The notes under the pieces are model-generated. The model saw only the letters and a list, made by a program, of their open reading frames with translations, did not search any database and was not told the origin of the DNA. Made by a program: the position numbers and the translations under genes. Positions 1 to 6,893 of a stretch of DNA of 64,000 nucleotides are shown here, one piece after another. This DNA comes from Armatimonadota bacterium (GTDB taxonomy: Bacteria; Sysuimicrobiota; Sysuimicrobiia; Sysuimicrobiales; Sysuimicrobiaceae): NCBI GenBank assembly GCA_025059775.1, contig JANXCW010000009.1:1-64000 (forward strand), in the 5' to 3' direction. Position 1 is the first letter of the stretch, and each line of letters begins with the position of its first letter.

Positions 1-733
1 CCCGCGCGTGTTCTGCTTCCTCGAGCGGAACCCTGTCCGGAGGTGCCCCGCCGTAGCAGGCCGCAAGGGCGCGGAAGCGCTGCTCCAGGGCGCGGACCAG
101 GTGGTGGAAGCGGACCGGGTAGATCAGGTCGCCGCCCAAGTCCAGGCGCACGGGAGAGGCGAACCGGACGGTGACGCGGGTGCGGTCTGGCAGAGCCGGT
201 TCGCCTACCAGCTGCTGCAGCGTCAGCGTAGGAGCGTCGGTCCGGAGCGTCCCGTCCGAGGCGTAAACGGGTAGAAAGCGGCTTCCGTCCCAGGCCTCGA
301 CCTGCTCCAGCCGGAGGCGGTGGCGGTTGGGTCCCAGGCCGATCCGGCCGAGGTCAGCCAGCGCCAGCACGTAGTAGGGCAGGTCCAGGTTGGCCCGTCC
401 TACCAAGACCATCTCGAACTCCACGGGCTCCCCAGGCCTGAGCTCGGGCCGCCAGGGCCTCCCGAAGGGTACCCGCAACACGAACGGCACCGGCATGCGC
501 CCGTAACGTCCACCCTCGGAGGAGGGCTCCCGCGCGAACGGCTGGAAAAGGACGGGGTAGGCGCACCGGAACCGCAGGAGGCAGGCGGCACAGTCCGGCA
601 GCCGGGTCACGCAGACCATGCGGCGCAGGACGTGGCCCAACCCGCCCCGGAGGGTGGGTCCCAGGAACCTAGGGAGCCGCCCGCCTTCCTCCGACACCCA
701 CCGGAACCGGTACAGCCCGACCTCGAACGCCAT
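1..733 (-). CDS. cas6: Cas6 pre-crRNA processing endoribonuclease, 3' end cut off by window edge
   Basis: From an ATG at 733 the frame stays open for 244 codons to position 1, so the C-terminal part is missing. The protein has the Cas6 (RAMP, COG5551/PF10040) layout: LRGGLGHVLRRMVC at residues 28-41, a cysteine cluster at 41, 48, 51 and 57 followed by a Tyr-Pro pair and LFQPF, a PGEPVEFEMVLVG strand near 100-112, and GLGPNRHRLRL near 132-142. Cas6 cuts the CRISPR precursor RNA within its repeats. Only the family is called: the active-site residues and the Gly-rich loop would be in the missing part. It starts 7 bp after the stop of the small secreted gene, so the two may be co-transcribed. The CRISPR locus must continue to the left. 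Confidence 0.82.
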   Translation of the reverse strand, partial: MAFEVGLYRFRWVSEEGGRLPRFLGPTLRGGLGHVLRRMVCVTRLPDCAACLLRFRCAYPVLFQPFAREPSSEGGRYGRMPVPFVLRVPFGRPWRPELRPGEPVEFEMVLVGRANLDLPYYVLALADLGRIGLGPNRHRLRLEQVEAWDGSRFLPVYASDGTLRTDAPTLTLQQLVGEPALPDRTRVTVRFASPVRLDLGGDLIYPVRFHHLVRALEQRFRALAACYGGAPPDRVPLEEAEHAR

Positions 734-740
734 CACCCCC

Positions 741-1088
741 TCACTTGAGTGAGTACAGGACCGACACGACCGGCGTGTTCGCGGGCATGTACTGGCACCC
801 CGCGTCTACGAGGTGCCGGTAAGTCACGGCGCTCAGTGGAAGCCGTACGGCCTGGTCCATCTCGTAGTCCAGCCGATCCGAGGCGTACAGGGTGTCCGCG
901 AGTGCGATGACCCCGAGGATGTAGGCCGTTCGCTCGCTGGTGGGCATAAACCGCCAGATGTCACACGTGTAGCCACGAACGGCGCCTGCGTAGTAGGTGG
1001 CCGTCATGGCGATAGGGTTCCCCGGCTCCGCCAGGGCCGAACCTCCCACCAGCAGCGCCGCAACGGGCAGCAGGATCCAGTACCGCAT
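741..1088 (-). CDS. Small secreted protein of unknown function
   Basis: A 115-residue protein with an N-terminal signal peptide (MRYWILLPVAALLVGGSALA, cleavage expected after ALA). The ATG at 1088 is chosen because GGGAGG lies 9 bases upstream; an in-frame extension to 1151 has no such support. The mature part has two Cys (in YTCDIW and AGCQYM) that could form a disulfide after export, and a patch SERTAYILGVIALADTLYA that recalls, only loosely, small periplasmic immunity proteins of the Rap1a/Tai type. No family is recognised with confidence. It sits between the LuxR-type gene (37 bp away) and cas6 (7 bp away), an odd place for an exported protein. Confidence 0.7.
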   Translation of the reverse strand: MRYWILLPVAALLVGGSALAEPGNPIAMTATYYAGAVRGYTCDIWRFMPTSERTAYILGVIALADTLYASDRLDYEMDQAVRLPLSAVTYRHLVDAGCQYMPANTPVVSVLYSLK

Positions 1089-1125
1089 GGTCTCGTACCT
1101 CCCGACAGATGTGTTCGGGAGGAGA

Positions 1126-1698
1126 TTAACCGCTCCGCGACCTCCGCGCATGAGAAGCGTTTCCCTTTCTGCTTAGTGAGCGGTTCCCGACACCGGTTTG
1201 GGGGTTTGCGACGAGCTCGAAATAAGGAACGAGTTCTGCGAGAAGCACGGCCCGGTTGGCCGGCGGCTCCGGAAACCCCAGCCAGTCCTCCAGCTTGTCG
1301 TAGACCGCGCTCAGCTGATTGGCCACAGTCCTGGAACTGCGGCCCAGGCGGCGGGCGATGGCGGCGTTGTCCAGTCCCTGACAGGCCAGGCGGGCCACGT
1401 CCCGCTCGGCCTTCGTGAGCCAGCGCTCCGCGAACTCCCGCCTCCGGCGCATCCGCTCGCCCCGGACGATCTCCTCGTAGCGACGGATCGCCTCCGCTGG
1501 GTCATTCAGCTCTGCCATGGCCTCCAGCATTACCCGGGAATCTGTCCACCGGAGCACAGGCACCGATACGAGCCATACCTCCTCTCCCGGATCCAGGTGC
1601 ATGCACCGCTCTATTCCCGGGGCCCACCCCTCGGTGAGCAGGTGCCACACATGGTCCTCTGGGCCAAAGAGAAGCTGTGCGACGACCATGGCCGCCAC
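1126..1698 (-). CDS. LuxR/GerE-type helix-turn-helix protein, probably 5'-frameshifted
   Basis: 190 residues from a GTG at 1698; an ATG at 1689 is equally possible. Residues about 94-142 form a GerE-type HTH, with LTKAERDVARLACQGLDNAA leading into IARRLGRSSRTVANQLSAVY, typical of the DNA-binding end of LuxR/NarL regulators. The N-terminal 90 residues match no receiver domain I recognise. Upstream, the reading frame from ATG 1852 (beginning MATTVGTSDQWMPRPADVQV) looks like real coding sequence but runs into the next frame at a run of six G near 1690. The span 1852-1126 is 727 bases, one more than a multiple of three, so dropping one G would fuse both parts into a 241-residue protein. This may be a sequencing or assembly indel, a true frameshift, or two coupled genes. 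Confidence 0.65.
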   Translation of the reverse strand: MAAMVVAQLLFGPEDHVWHLLTEGWAPGIERCMHLDPGEEVWLVSVPVLRWTDSRVMLEAMAELNDPAEAIRRYEEIVRGERMRRRREFAERWLTKAERDVARLACQGLDNAAIARRLGRSSRTVANQLSAVYDKLEDWLGFPEPPANRAVLLAELVPYFELVANPQTGVGNRSLSRKGNASHARRSRSG

Positions 1699-2008
1699 CC
1701 CCCATCACCTTCCGACCGCCTGCAATGGAGGGGTGCACGATTTTTCCCGCTCGCTTGAGATCCCGAACGAGGCAGTAGAGGACCCGCAGGAGGACCTGTA
1801 CGTCGGCCGGGCGGGGCATCCATTGGTCCGAGGTCCCGACCGTGGTAGCCATGGTCAACGGACAGGAACGGCCCGGCGAGGGCTGAACGACCGTGTAAAG
1901 CCTTCGGTTGAGCCCTCGGGTCGTAGGTTGTCTATGCCTGAACGAAGATCCACGGCTCACCCAGGGGAGACCGTATCAGGGGGGCACCGTCGAGGGAACA
2001 GAGACCAC
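1699..2008. other. Stretch without a complete gene (possible lost N-terminus of the LuxR-type gene)
   Basis: Positions 1699-1852 hold the upstream minus-strand frame that would join the LuxR-type gene after a one-base correction. From 1853 to 2008 I see no convincing coding frame, repeat or terminator. The open frames crossing it on both strands lack family signal and overlap the tRNA, so they are treated as shadows. Confidence 0.5.
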
Positions 2009-2083
2009 TGGAGCCGGCGGCGGGATTCGAACCCGCAACCCGCGGATTACAAATCCGCTGCTCTTCCCTTGAGCTACGCCGGC
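2009..2083 (-). tRNA. tRNA-Thr (anticodon UGU)
   Basis: The reverse complement folds as a cloverleaf. The acceptor stem GCCGGCG pairs with CGCCGGC, the T arm is GCGGG-TTCGAAT-CCCGC, and the anticodon stem GCGGA/TCCGC closes loop TTTGTAA, giving anticodon TGT (Thr). The discriminator is T and the 3' CCA is encoded. Just upstream on the same strand, TGCTAGACT (around 2092-2100) looks like an extended -10 promoter element. Confidence 0.95.
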
Positions 2084-2150
2084 CCGTAGACAGTCTAGCA
2101 TGGGCCAGATGGGCTCTTCTGCTCCCCGAAAGGGCCGCATCGGTCCGCCC

Positions 2151-2188
2151 TTTACACTCCCCCCCCACCATCGGTATGGTGGAGGGGG
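2151..2188 (+). promoter_or_regulatory. Candidate promoter overlapped by an inverted repeat
   Basis: TTTACA (2151-2156), an 18-bp spacer and TATGGT (2175-2180) form a sigma-70-like promoter just before the ribosome binding site of the TT1561-like gene. An inverted repeat, CCACCAT-CGGT-ATGGTGG (2165-2182), extended by five further G:C pairs after one mismatch (2159-2188), covers the -10 region. This is the arrangement expected of a repressor operator or of a hairpin at the transcript start. Confidence 0.45.
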
Positions 2189-2204
2189 ACCTGGAGGTGC
2201 AGAC

Positions 2205-2897
2205 GTGCGGAGGATCCTCCGATACGTGATGCTTGCCGCTGAGCCTCGGGGCGATGTGGACGCGGTCCACCGTCTCGTGAGATCCGCGACAGAGGCGGAG
2301 GCAGACGCCATTGCGGTAGTGGGCGACCTCACCGGCCCGAATCCCACCGCAGAGACCCTCGCGGCCCTCTTCAAGATCCTGGGTTCCGCCAATCTCCCCA
2401 CCTATCACGTTCCAGGACCGGACGACGCGCCCATCGTGGACTACCTCCGGGAGGCTTACAACGTCGAGCTCGTCTACCCCTACATGCACAGCGTACATGG
2501 CACCTTCTCCATTGGACCTGGGCATGTGGTCTTTGCCGGCATGGGCGGGGAGATCGTGGACGAAAGGGTCCGCGCCCGGGAGGAGGTCACCCGGCTGCGC
2601 TACGAGGCCTGGGAGGTGGAGTACCGCCTGAAGGTGTTGCAGGAGCTGAAGGACTCCCTCAAGGTGTTCCTCTTTACGACCCCGCCCGCCCATCGGGGCC
2701 TCGGAGAAACCGGCAGTCAGGAGCTCGCCCAACTCATCAAGACGTACAACCCGCAGCTGGTGGTGGTTCGCACTCCGGAGCTGCGCACGGAGCTGCTCGG
2801 AACCTCCCTCGTGGTGAGCCCGGGGTACCTCACACGGGGATCCGCGGCCCTCTTTGATTTCCGGGAGCGTCGGACGGAGCGTCTTGCCCTGGGCTGA
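2205..2897 (+). CDS. Calcineurin-like phosphoesterase-superfamily protein, orthologue of T. thermophilus TT1561
   Basis: 230 residues from GTG 2205, which follows GGAGGTGCAGAC; the upstream in-frame ATG at 2100 has no such site and lies before the promoter. The sequence closely resembles Thermus thermophilus TT1561 (structure 1UF3) as I remember it, including VPGPDDAP, YLREAYNVELV, MGGEI and LQELKDSLKVFLF. The fold is metallophosphoesterase, but the metal-binding signatures are worn down: the N-terminal D-x-H is absent (AAEPRGDVDAV), GD remains (VVGDL), GNHD has become GPDD, and the C-terminal G-H-x-H is missing. A normal two-metal phosphatase activity is therefore doubtful. No function is proven for the family. 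The gene stands alone, convergent with the metal-uptake operon. Confidence 0.85.
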   Translation: MRRILRYVMLAAEPRGDVDAVHRLVRSATEAEADAIAVVGDLTGPNPTAETLAALFKILGSANLPTYHVPGPDDAPIVDYLREAYNVELVYPYMHSVHGTFSIGPGHVVFAGMGGEIVDERVRAREEVTRLRYEAWEVEYRLKVLQELKDSLKVFLFTTPPAHRGLGETGSQELAQLIKTYNPQLVVVRTPELRTELLGTSLVVSPGYLTRGSAALFDFRERRTERLALG

Positions 2898-3016
2898 CTC
2901 CATACCCGCTCCTCGAACCGGACCGCGACCATCAGCCACGGACCCAGGTCCTCTGCTCGGATCGGAACCAAGCCGTCCCGGAGATGGGGGTAGCCTACCC
3001 CGACCCTTCCGCCACC

Positions 3017-3059
3017 GCAGTCCTCACCGCCATGCTCAATCCGCGGCGGTGAGGACTGC
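3017..3059. repeat. Perfect 15-bp inverted repeat at the 3' end of the metal permease gene
   Basis: GCAGTCCTCACCGCC (3017-3031) is exactly complementary to GGCGGTGAGGACTGC (3045-3059), with a 13-base loop that contains the permease stop codon. The right arm encodes the last residues of the permease-repressor fusion. Neither side has a T-run, so it is not a classical intrinsic terminator. It could protect the 3' end of the mRNA, stop transcription from both convergent genes, or be a small inverted duplication. Confidence 0.7.
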
Positions 3060-4526
3060 CGTCGCCAGATCCGGCTCCAGCATCTCCTCCCGGTCGTCCA
3101 CCCGAATCCGCACGCCCTCCGGATGCACCTCCAGCACTTCAAGGCGGACGCCCGGGAGGATCCCCTTCTCCGAAAGGCGACGCAGGACCTCCGGATCCTC
3201 GTCCTCCACCTCCAGGACGTCCACCGTCTCGCCGCTTTGTCGCTCCACAAGCCGGCGGACCGGCTCCCAGGATTCCCGCTCGTCCCGGGGAATGCGGGCG
3301 CCGTGAGGGTCCCGAGCCGGGCGTCCCAGGGCTTCGTCCAGCTCCGCTGCGAGCTCCCGGGGAGAGAGGTGTTCCAGGCGCTCCGCCTCCGCGTGCACGT
3401 CCGTCCACGGTACGCCTCCGCGGTCTACCAGGTACCGCTCCCAGAGCCGATGGGAGCGCACCAGGGCCACCGCCTGCTCCCGGCCCCGGTCGGTGAGCAG
3501 GATTCCACCGTCCCGGAGCTGCACCAGCCCCTCCCGCGCGAGGCGCCGGACAAGGGCGAGGACCGCGGTGGGCGCCAGGCCCAGGCGTCGGGCGAGGTGG
3601 TGGACGGAGATCCCCCTGCCGCGGTCCGCGAGGTAGGCCTGCTTCAACAGGTCCTCCAGCGCCACCCGTCGGGCAGTCCGACGTCTCCGCATGGCATTCC
3701 ACAGCATCCCCTCCCGGGGACCCAGGAGCATGGCGAGGAGGAAGAGGGCGGTGGCTACGAGCACCATGGTGGGACCGGAGGCCACGTTCAGGTGGTAGGA
3801 GAGGTAGAGACCGCTCAGGCCCGAGGCCACCCCTACCGCGACCGCCAGGGGGATCATGCGGGACATGCGGTCCACCAGGAGGTAAGCGGTGGCGCCCGGG
3901 GTAATCAGCATGGCCACCACCAGCACGATTCCCACCGCCTGCAGGGACGCCACGATGGTCACGGAGAGCAACAGCATGAGGGTGTAGTGGAGGGCCGCCA
4001 CGGGGACCCCCATGGCGCTCGCCGCGGTGGGGTCAAACGTCCACAGCACCAGCTCCTTGTAGAAGAGCGCCACCACCCCGAGCACCACGACCCCCGTGGC
4101 CGCGGTGAGCAGGAGGTCGGTGTCCGATACGCCCAGCACGTTGCCGAACAGGATGTGGAAGAGGTCTATGGCACGGCTGCGGATGCGGCTGATGAGCACG
4201 AATCCGAGGGCGAAGGCACCCGTGAAGAGGATCCCCATGGCGGAGTCCTCTTTGATACGGGAGTGCCGCTCCACCGCGGAGATTCCCAGGGCCGTCGCCA
4301 TCCCCGTCCCCACGGCCCCGAGGAAGAAGGGAAGATGGAACAGGTAGGCAAGGGCCACCCCGGGCAGCACCGCATGGGAGATGGCGTCCCCCAGCAGGGC
4401 CCACCGCTTCACGAGGAGAAAGCAGCTCAGAACCGCGCAGATCCCTCCCACCATCACCGCGGCCAGGAGGGCCCGCTGCATGAACGCGTACTGCAGGGGA
4501 GCTATGAAGATCTCCGAAAGGGTCAT
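3036..4526 (-). CDS. Mn/Zn ABC transporter permease fused to a DtxR/MntR-like metal repressor
   Basis: 496 residues. Residues 1-270 are a ZnuB/MntB/TroC-type permease with about eight membrane helices (family blocks KRWALLGDAISHAVLPGVAL and GIVLVVAMLITPGATAYLL). After a basic linker (RRRRTARR, 278-286) come a winged helix (about 288-355), the DtxR-family metal-binding and dimerisation helices (SHRLWERYL; H378-AEAERLE-H386; DPHGARIP) and a C-terminal FeoA/SH3-like domain (425-496). The residues equivalent to MntR ligands His77, Glu99, Glu102 and His103 appear kept. Separate permeases and repressors are the norm; the fusion would place a metal-sensing DNA-binding domain on the cytoplasmic face of its own transporter. 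Start ATG 4526 overlaps the ATPase stop (ATGA). Confidence 0.93.
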   Translation of the reverse strand: MTLSEIFIAPLQYAFMQRALLAAVMVGGICAVLSCFLLVKRWALLGDAISHAVLPGVALAYLFHLPFFLGAVGTGMATALGISAVERHSRIKEDSAMGILFTGAFALGFVLISRIRSRAIDLFHILFGNVLGVSDTDLLLTAATGVVVLGVVALFYKELVLWTFDPTAASAMGVPVAALHYTLMLLLSVTIVASLQAVGIVLVVAMLITPGATAYLLVDRMSRMIPLAVAVGVASGLSGLYLSYHLNVASGPTMVLVATALFLLAMLLGPREGMLWNAMRRRRTARRVALEDLLKQAYLADRGRGISVHHLARRLGLAPTAVLALVRRLAREGLVQLRDGGILLTDRGREQAVALVRSHRLWERYLVDRGGVPWTDVHAEAERLEHLSPRELAAELDEALGRPARDPHGARIPRDERESWEPVRRLVERQSGETVDVLEVEDEDPEVLRRLSEKGILPGVRLEVLEVHPEGVRIRVDDREEMLEPDLATAVLTAAD

Positions 4527-5281
4527 GGCGACTTCCCCCTTCTCCGATCCGCAATTTCCAGCAGGGTGAGGCGGCCCCCATAGGTGCGCTGCAGGAGGGC
4601 CGGCGTGAAGACCCGCTCCGGCGGTCCGTAGGCCACCAGCACCTGATTGAGGAGCAGGAGACGATCGAAGGCGGTCTGTGCCCGGCTGAGGTCGTGGGTG
4701 GCCACCACCACGGTCCGCCCCTCCTGCTGCAGGCGGCGCAGCAGGGCGTAGATGGTCTCCTCCGTGGCCGCATCCACCCCCACGAAGGGCTCATCCAACA
4801 GCAGCACCCGGGCCTCCTGGGCCAGGGCCCGGGCGAGGAAGACCCGCTGCTGCTGGCCGCCCGAGAGCTGTCCGATCTGGCGATCCGCAAACCCTTCCAT
4901 CCCCACCTGCTGAAGGGCCTTGCGGCTCAACTGTCGGTCCTCAAACCTCGGCCTCCGGATCAGTCCCAGATGGACGAACCGCCCCATGAGGACCACCTCC
5001 TCTACCACGATGGGGTAGTCCCAGTCCACCTCGCTGCGCTGGGGTACATACGCCACCAGGCGCCGGGCCTGCGGGGCGGGCTGTCCGAAGATCCGCACGG
5101 ATCCCGTGTCGGGAACGGCCAGCCCCACCAGGGCCTTGAGGAGGGTGGACTTCCCGGCCCCGTTGGGGCCCACGAGGCCCACGAGAAGGCCTGGCTCGAT
5201 CTGGAAGGAGACATTGCGGAGGGCGGGCTGCCCCCGGTAGGAGACCGTGAGGTTGCGCACCTCGATGGCCATTTCCCTCAT
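4523..5281 (-). CDS. Metal ABC transporter ATP-binding protein (ZnuC/MntA type)
   Basis: 252 residues with all ABC ATPase motifs: Walker A GPNGAGKST, the Q-loop in YVPQRSEVDWDYPI (typical of Mn/Zn ATPases), signature LSGGQQQR, Walker B VLLLDEPFVGVD and the switch histidine in VVVATHD. It energises import of Mn2+, Zn2+ or Fe2+ with the neighbouring permease and binding lipoprotein. ATG 5281 is chosen over ATG 5272 because GGAGG lies 7 bases upstream and the start overlaps the binding-protein stop by four bases (ATGA). Third gene of a four-gene operon read leftwards. Confidence 0.93.
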   Translation of the reverse strand: MREMAIEVRNLTVSYRGQPALRNVSFQIEPGLLVGLVGPNGAGKSTLLKALVGLAVPDTGSVRIFGQPAPQARRLVAYVPQRSEVDWDYPIVVEEVVLMGRFVHLGLIRRPRFEDRQLSRKALQQVGMEGFADRQIGQLSGGQQQRVFLARALAQEARVLLLDEPFVGVDAATEETIYALLRRLQQEGRTVVVATHDLSRAQTAFDRLLLLNQVLVAYGPPERVFTPALLQRTYGGRLTLLEIADRRRGKSP

Positions 5282-6171
5282 CGCAAGGCCTCCACCAGCA
5301 CCCCGACGTTGTGCCGCATCATCCCGAGGTAGGTGTCGGCTCCGCTCCCGGGCGGCCCCAGGGAGTCCCCGTAGAGCCTGCCACCGATGCGCACCCCCGC
5401 CTCCCGGGCCACCCGCTCCATGAGCTTCGGGTTGATGGTGGTCTCCACGAACACCGCGGGTACCCGCTCCTGCCGGATACGGTCCACGAGGCGTGCGATC
5501 TCCTGAGCGGAAGGCTCGTCCTCTGTGCTGATCCCCCAGATGGTCCCCACCACCCGAAGACCGTAGCGGTGCCCGAAGTAGCGGAAGGCATCGTGGGTGG
5601 TCACGAGCTTCCGATGGGCAGGCGGTATCTGCTGGATCTGCTCCCGGATCCATCGGTCCAGCTGCACGAGCTCCCGGAGGTACCGCTCCGCGTTCGCCCG
5701 GTAGACCATGCGCCCCGCGGGATCGAAGGCCTCCAGGGCATCGCGGATGTTCCGGACGTACGCCTGTGCGAACACGGGATCCACCCAGAGATGCGGGTCT
5801 GGATCGCCCCGATCCAGGCCGGCTTCCTGGACCGCGGGCCGTAGCCCTCGGGTGGCCTCCACCAGGACGAACCGGCCGCCCGCATTCTCCACGAGCTTCT
5901 CCAGCCACTTCTCCAGCTGGAGGCCGTTGTAGATCACCACCTGCGCTTCCGCAATGCGCTGTACGTCCCGAGGGACGGGCTCGTAGGTGTGGGGATCCGT
6001 GCCCACGGGAAGGAGGCTGGTAACCAGCAGGCGGCTCCCCGCCACCTGACGCGTGAAGTCCGCGAGGATGCTGATGGTGGCCACCACGTGGGGTTTGTCC
6101 GAGCCCGGATTCCCCGCGGGCGCCGTGCAGGCGGCCAGGAGGATTCCGAAGAAGGGGAGGAGTCGCCTCAC
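5278..6171 (-). CDS. Metal-binding lipoprotein of the ABC importer (ZnuA/TroA/MntC family)
   Basis: 297 residues from GTG 6171, which overlaps the repressor stop (GTGA). The N-terminus is a lipoprotein signal with lipobox LAAC (cysteine near residue 15). Family signatures are present: VVATISILADFTRQVAG, the first ligand in GTDPHTYEP, DPDPHLWVDP, HDAFRYFGHRYGL and ETTINPKL. The His, His, His and acidic ligands expected of cluster A-I (TroA-like) proteins can be seen. There is no long His-rich loop, a feature often linked with Zn-specific ZnuA, so Mn or Fe is as likely as Zn. It captures the metal outside the membrane. Confidence 0.93.
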   Translation of the reverse strand: MRRLLPFFGILLAACTAPAGNPGSDKPHVVATISILADFTRQVAGSRLLVTSLLPVGTDPHTYEPVPRDVQRIAEAQVVIYNGLQLEKWLEKLVENAGGRFVLVEATRGLRPAVQEAGLDRGDPDPHLWVDPVFAQAYVRNIRDALEAFDPAGRMVYRANAERYLRELVQLDRWIREQIQQIPPAHRKLVTTHDAFRYFGHRYGLRVVGTIWGISTEDEPSAQEIARLVDRIRQERVPAVFVETTINPKLMERVAREAGVRIGGRLYGDSLGPPGSGADTYLGMMRHNVGVLVEALR

Positions 6172-6818
6172 AGCTCGGTCTCCACGAAGACGCTCTCCGC
6201 CACCCGCCGGGCCAGCCGCACCACGGCCCCGGAGGAGAGTTGCACCTCCACCCGGCCATCCGGGCGCCGCCCCAGGATCCAAGCCCGCTCTCCGGGGAGC
6301 AGCCCCAGGCGTGCCACCTGTCGCAGGGTGCGGGCGTCGCTGTCCCGCACCCGGGCCACACAGACCGCGCCCGGGGAGACCTCGCTGAGGCGCGGGAACC
6401 GTTGTTCCCGGAGCCGTCCCTCCCGGGTGGGGATAGGATCCCCGTGGGGGTCGAACCGAGGGTCGCCCAGGGAGGCCGCGATGCGCTCCGCGAGCAGATC
6501 GGAAAGCACATGCTCCAGGCGCTCCGCCTCCGCGTGCACCGCTTCCACCGGTAGCCCCAGGCGGTCCGCCAAATACCGCTCCACAAGCCGATGGTGCCGA
6601 ATCACCTCCAGGGCCGCCCGCTCGCCCTTCGGGGTGAGCCGCACTCCGCGATAGGGGGTATGGGTGACAAGCCCGCGGGCGCTCAGGCGTTTGAGCATCT
6701 TGGTGACGGAGGCGGGAGCCACCCGCATGCGCCGGGCGATGGCGTTGGTGCTCACCCACCCGCCCTGTGCCAGCTTGTAGATCACCTTCAGGTAGTCCTG
6801 GATGGCCGCGGTGGTCAT
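6168..6818 (-). CDS. Stand-alone DtxR/MntR-family metal-dependent repressor
   Basis: 216 residues, first gene of the metal-uptake operon, with GGAGG before ATG 6818. The N-terminal winged helix (TTAAIQDYLKVIYKLAQGGW, then an HTH ending VTKMLKRLSARGLVTHTPY) is followed by the metal-binding/dimerisation region (HHRLVERYLADRLG; HAEAERLEH; FDPHGDPIP) and a FeoA/SH3-like C-terminal domain. With metal bound it should dimerise and block its promoter. The dimerisation region resembles the C-terminal half of the fused permease encoded by the same operon, so the two may have arisen by duplication. A tandem operator-like repeat lies directly upstream. Confidence 0.93.
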   Translation of the reverse strand: MTTAAIQDYLKVIYKLAQGGWVSTNAIARRMRVAPASVTKMLKRLSARGLVTHTPYRGVRLTPKGERAALEVIRHHRLVERYLADRLGLPVEAVHAEAERLEHVLSDLLAERIAASLGDPRFDPHGDPIPTREGRLREQRFPRLSEVSPGAVCVARVRDSDARTLRQVARLGLLPGERAWILGRRPDGRVEVQLSSGAVVRLARRVAESVFVETEL

Positions 6819-6847
6819 GGGTTCCCCTCCATGCGGAGGAGGTTGGA

Positions 6848-6883
6848 TTTAGCTCCTGCTAATTTTGCTCCGGCTAAAATTTT
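6848..6883 (-). promoter_or_regulatory. Tandem operator-like repeat before the metal-uptake operon
   Basis: In otherwise GC-rich DNA this short A/T-rich stretch, read on the minus strand, carries two near-identical units, TTAGCCGGAGCAAAA and TTAGCAGGAGCTAAA. Each is itself an inverted repeat; the promoter-proximal one (6849-6862) is perfect, TTAGC-TCCT-GCTAA. The repeat ends about 30 bases before the repressor start codon. It is the obvious candidate binding site for the DtxR-like protein, and perhaps also for the fused copy. Confidence 0.65.
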
Positions 6884-6893
6884 ACCCCACCCG

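Noticed and set aside
1-800. A CRISPR array or other cas genes next to cas6
   Set aside because: No repeated units with spacers are visible in the window; the locus must lie to the left of position 1.
1932-2939. A minus-strand open frame of about 330 codons covering the tRNA-Thr and the TT1561-like gene
   Set aside because: It runs through a tRNA and opposite a confident gene; not coding.
3123-4583. A plus-strand open frame opposite the metal permease gene
   Set aside because: Shadow of the permease-repressor fusion; no start site and no family signal.
5278-6759. A longer form of the metal-binding lipoprotein extending into the repressor gene
   Set aside because: The extension is out-of-frame repressor sequence; GTG 6171 with lipobox and GTGA overlap is the proper start.
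6848-6883. Reading the A/T-rich tandem repeat as a rho-independent terminator of the CDF gene
   Set aside because: The stems are short and weak and there is no T-run after them; the tandem arrangement fits operators better.
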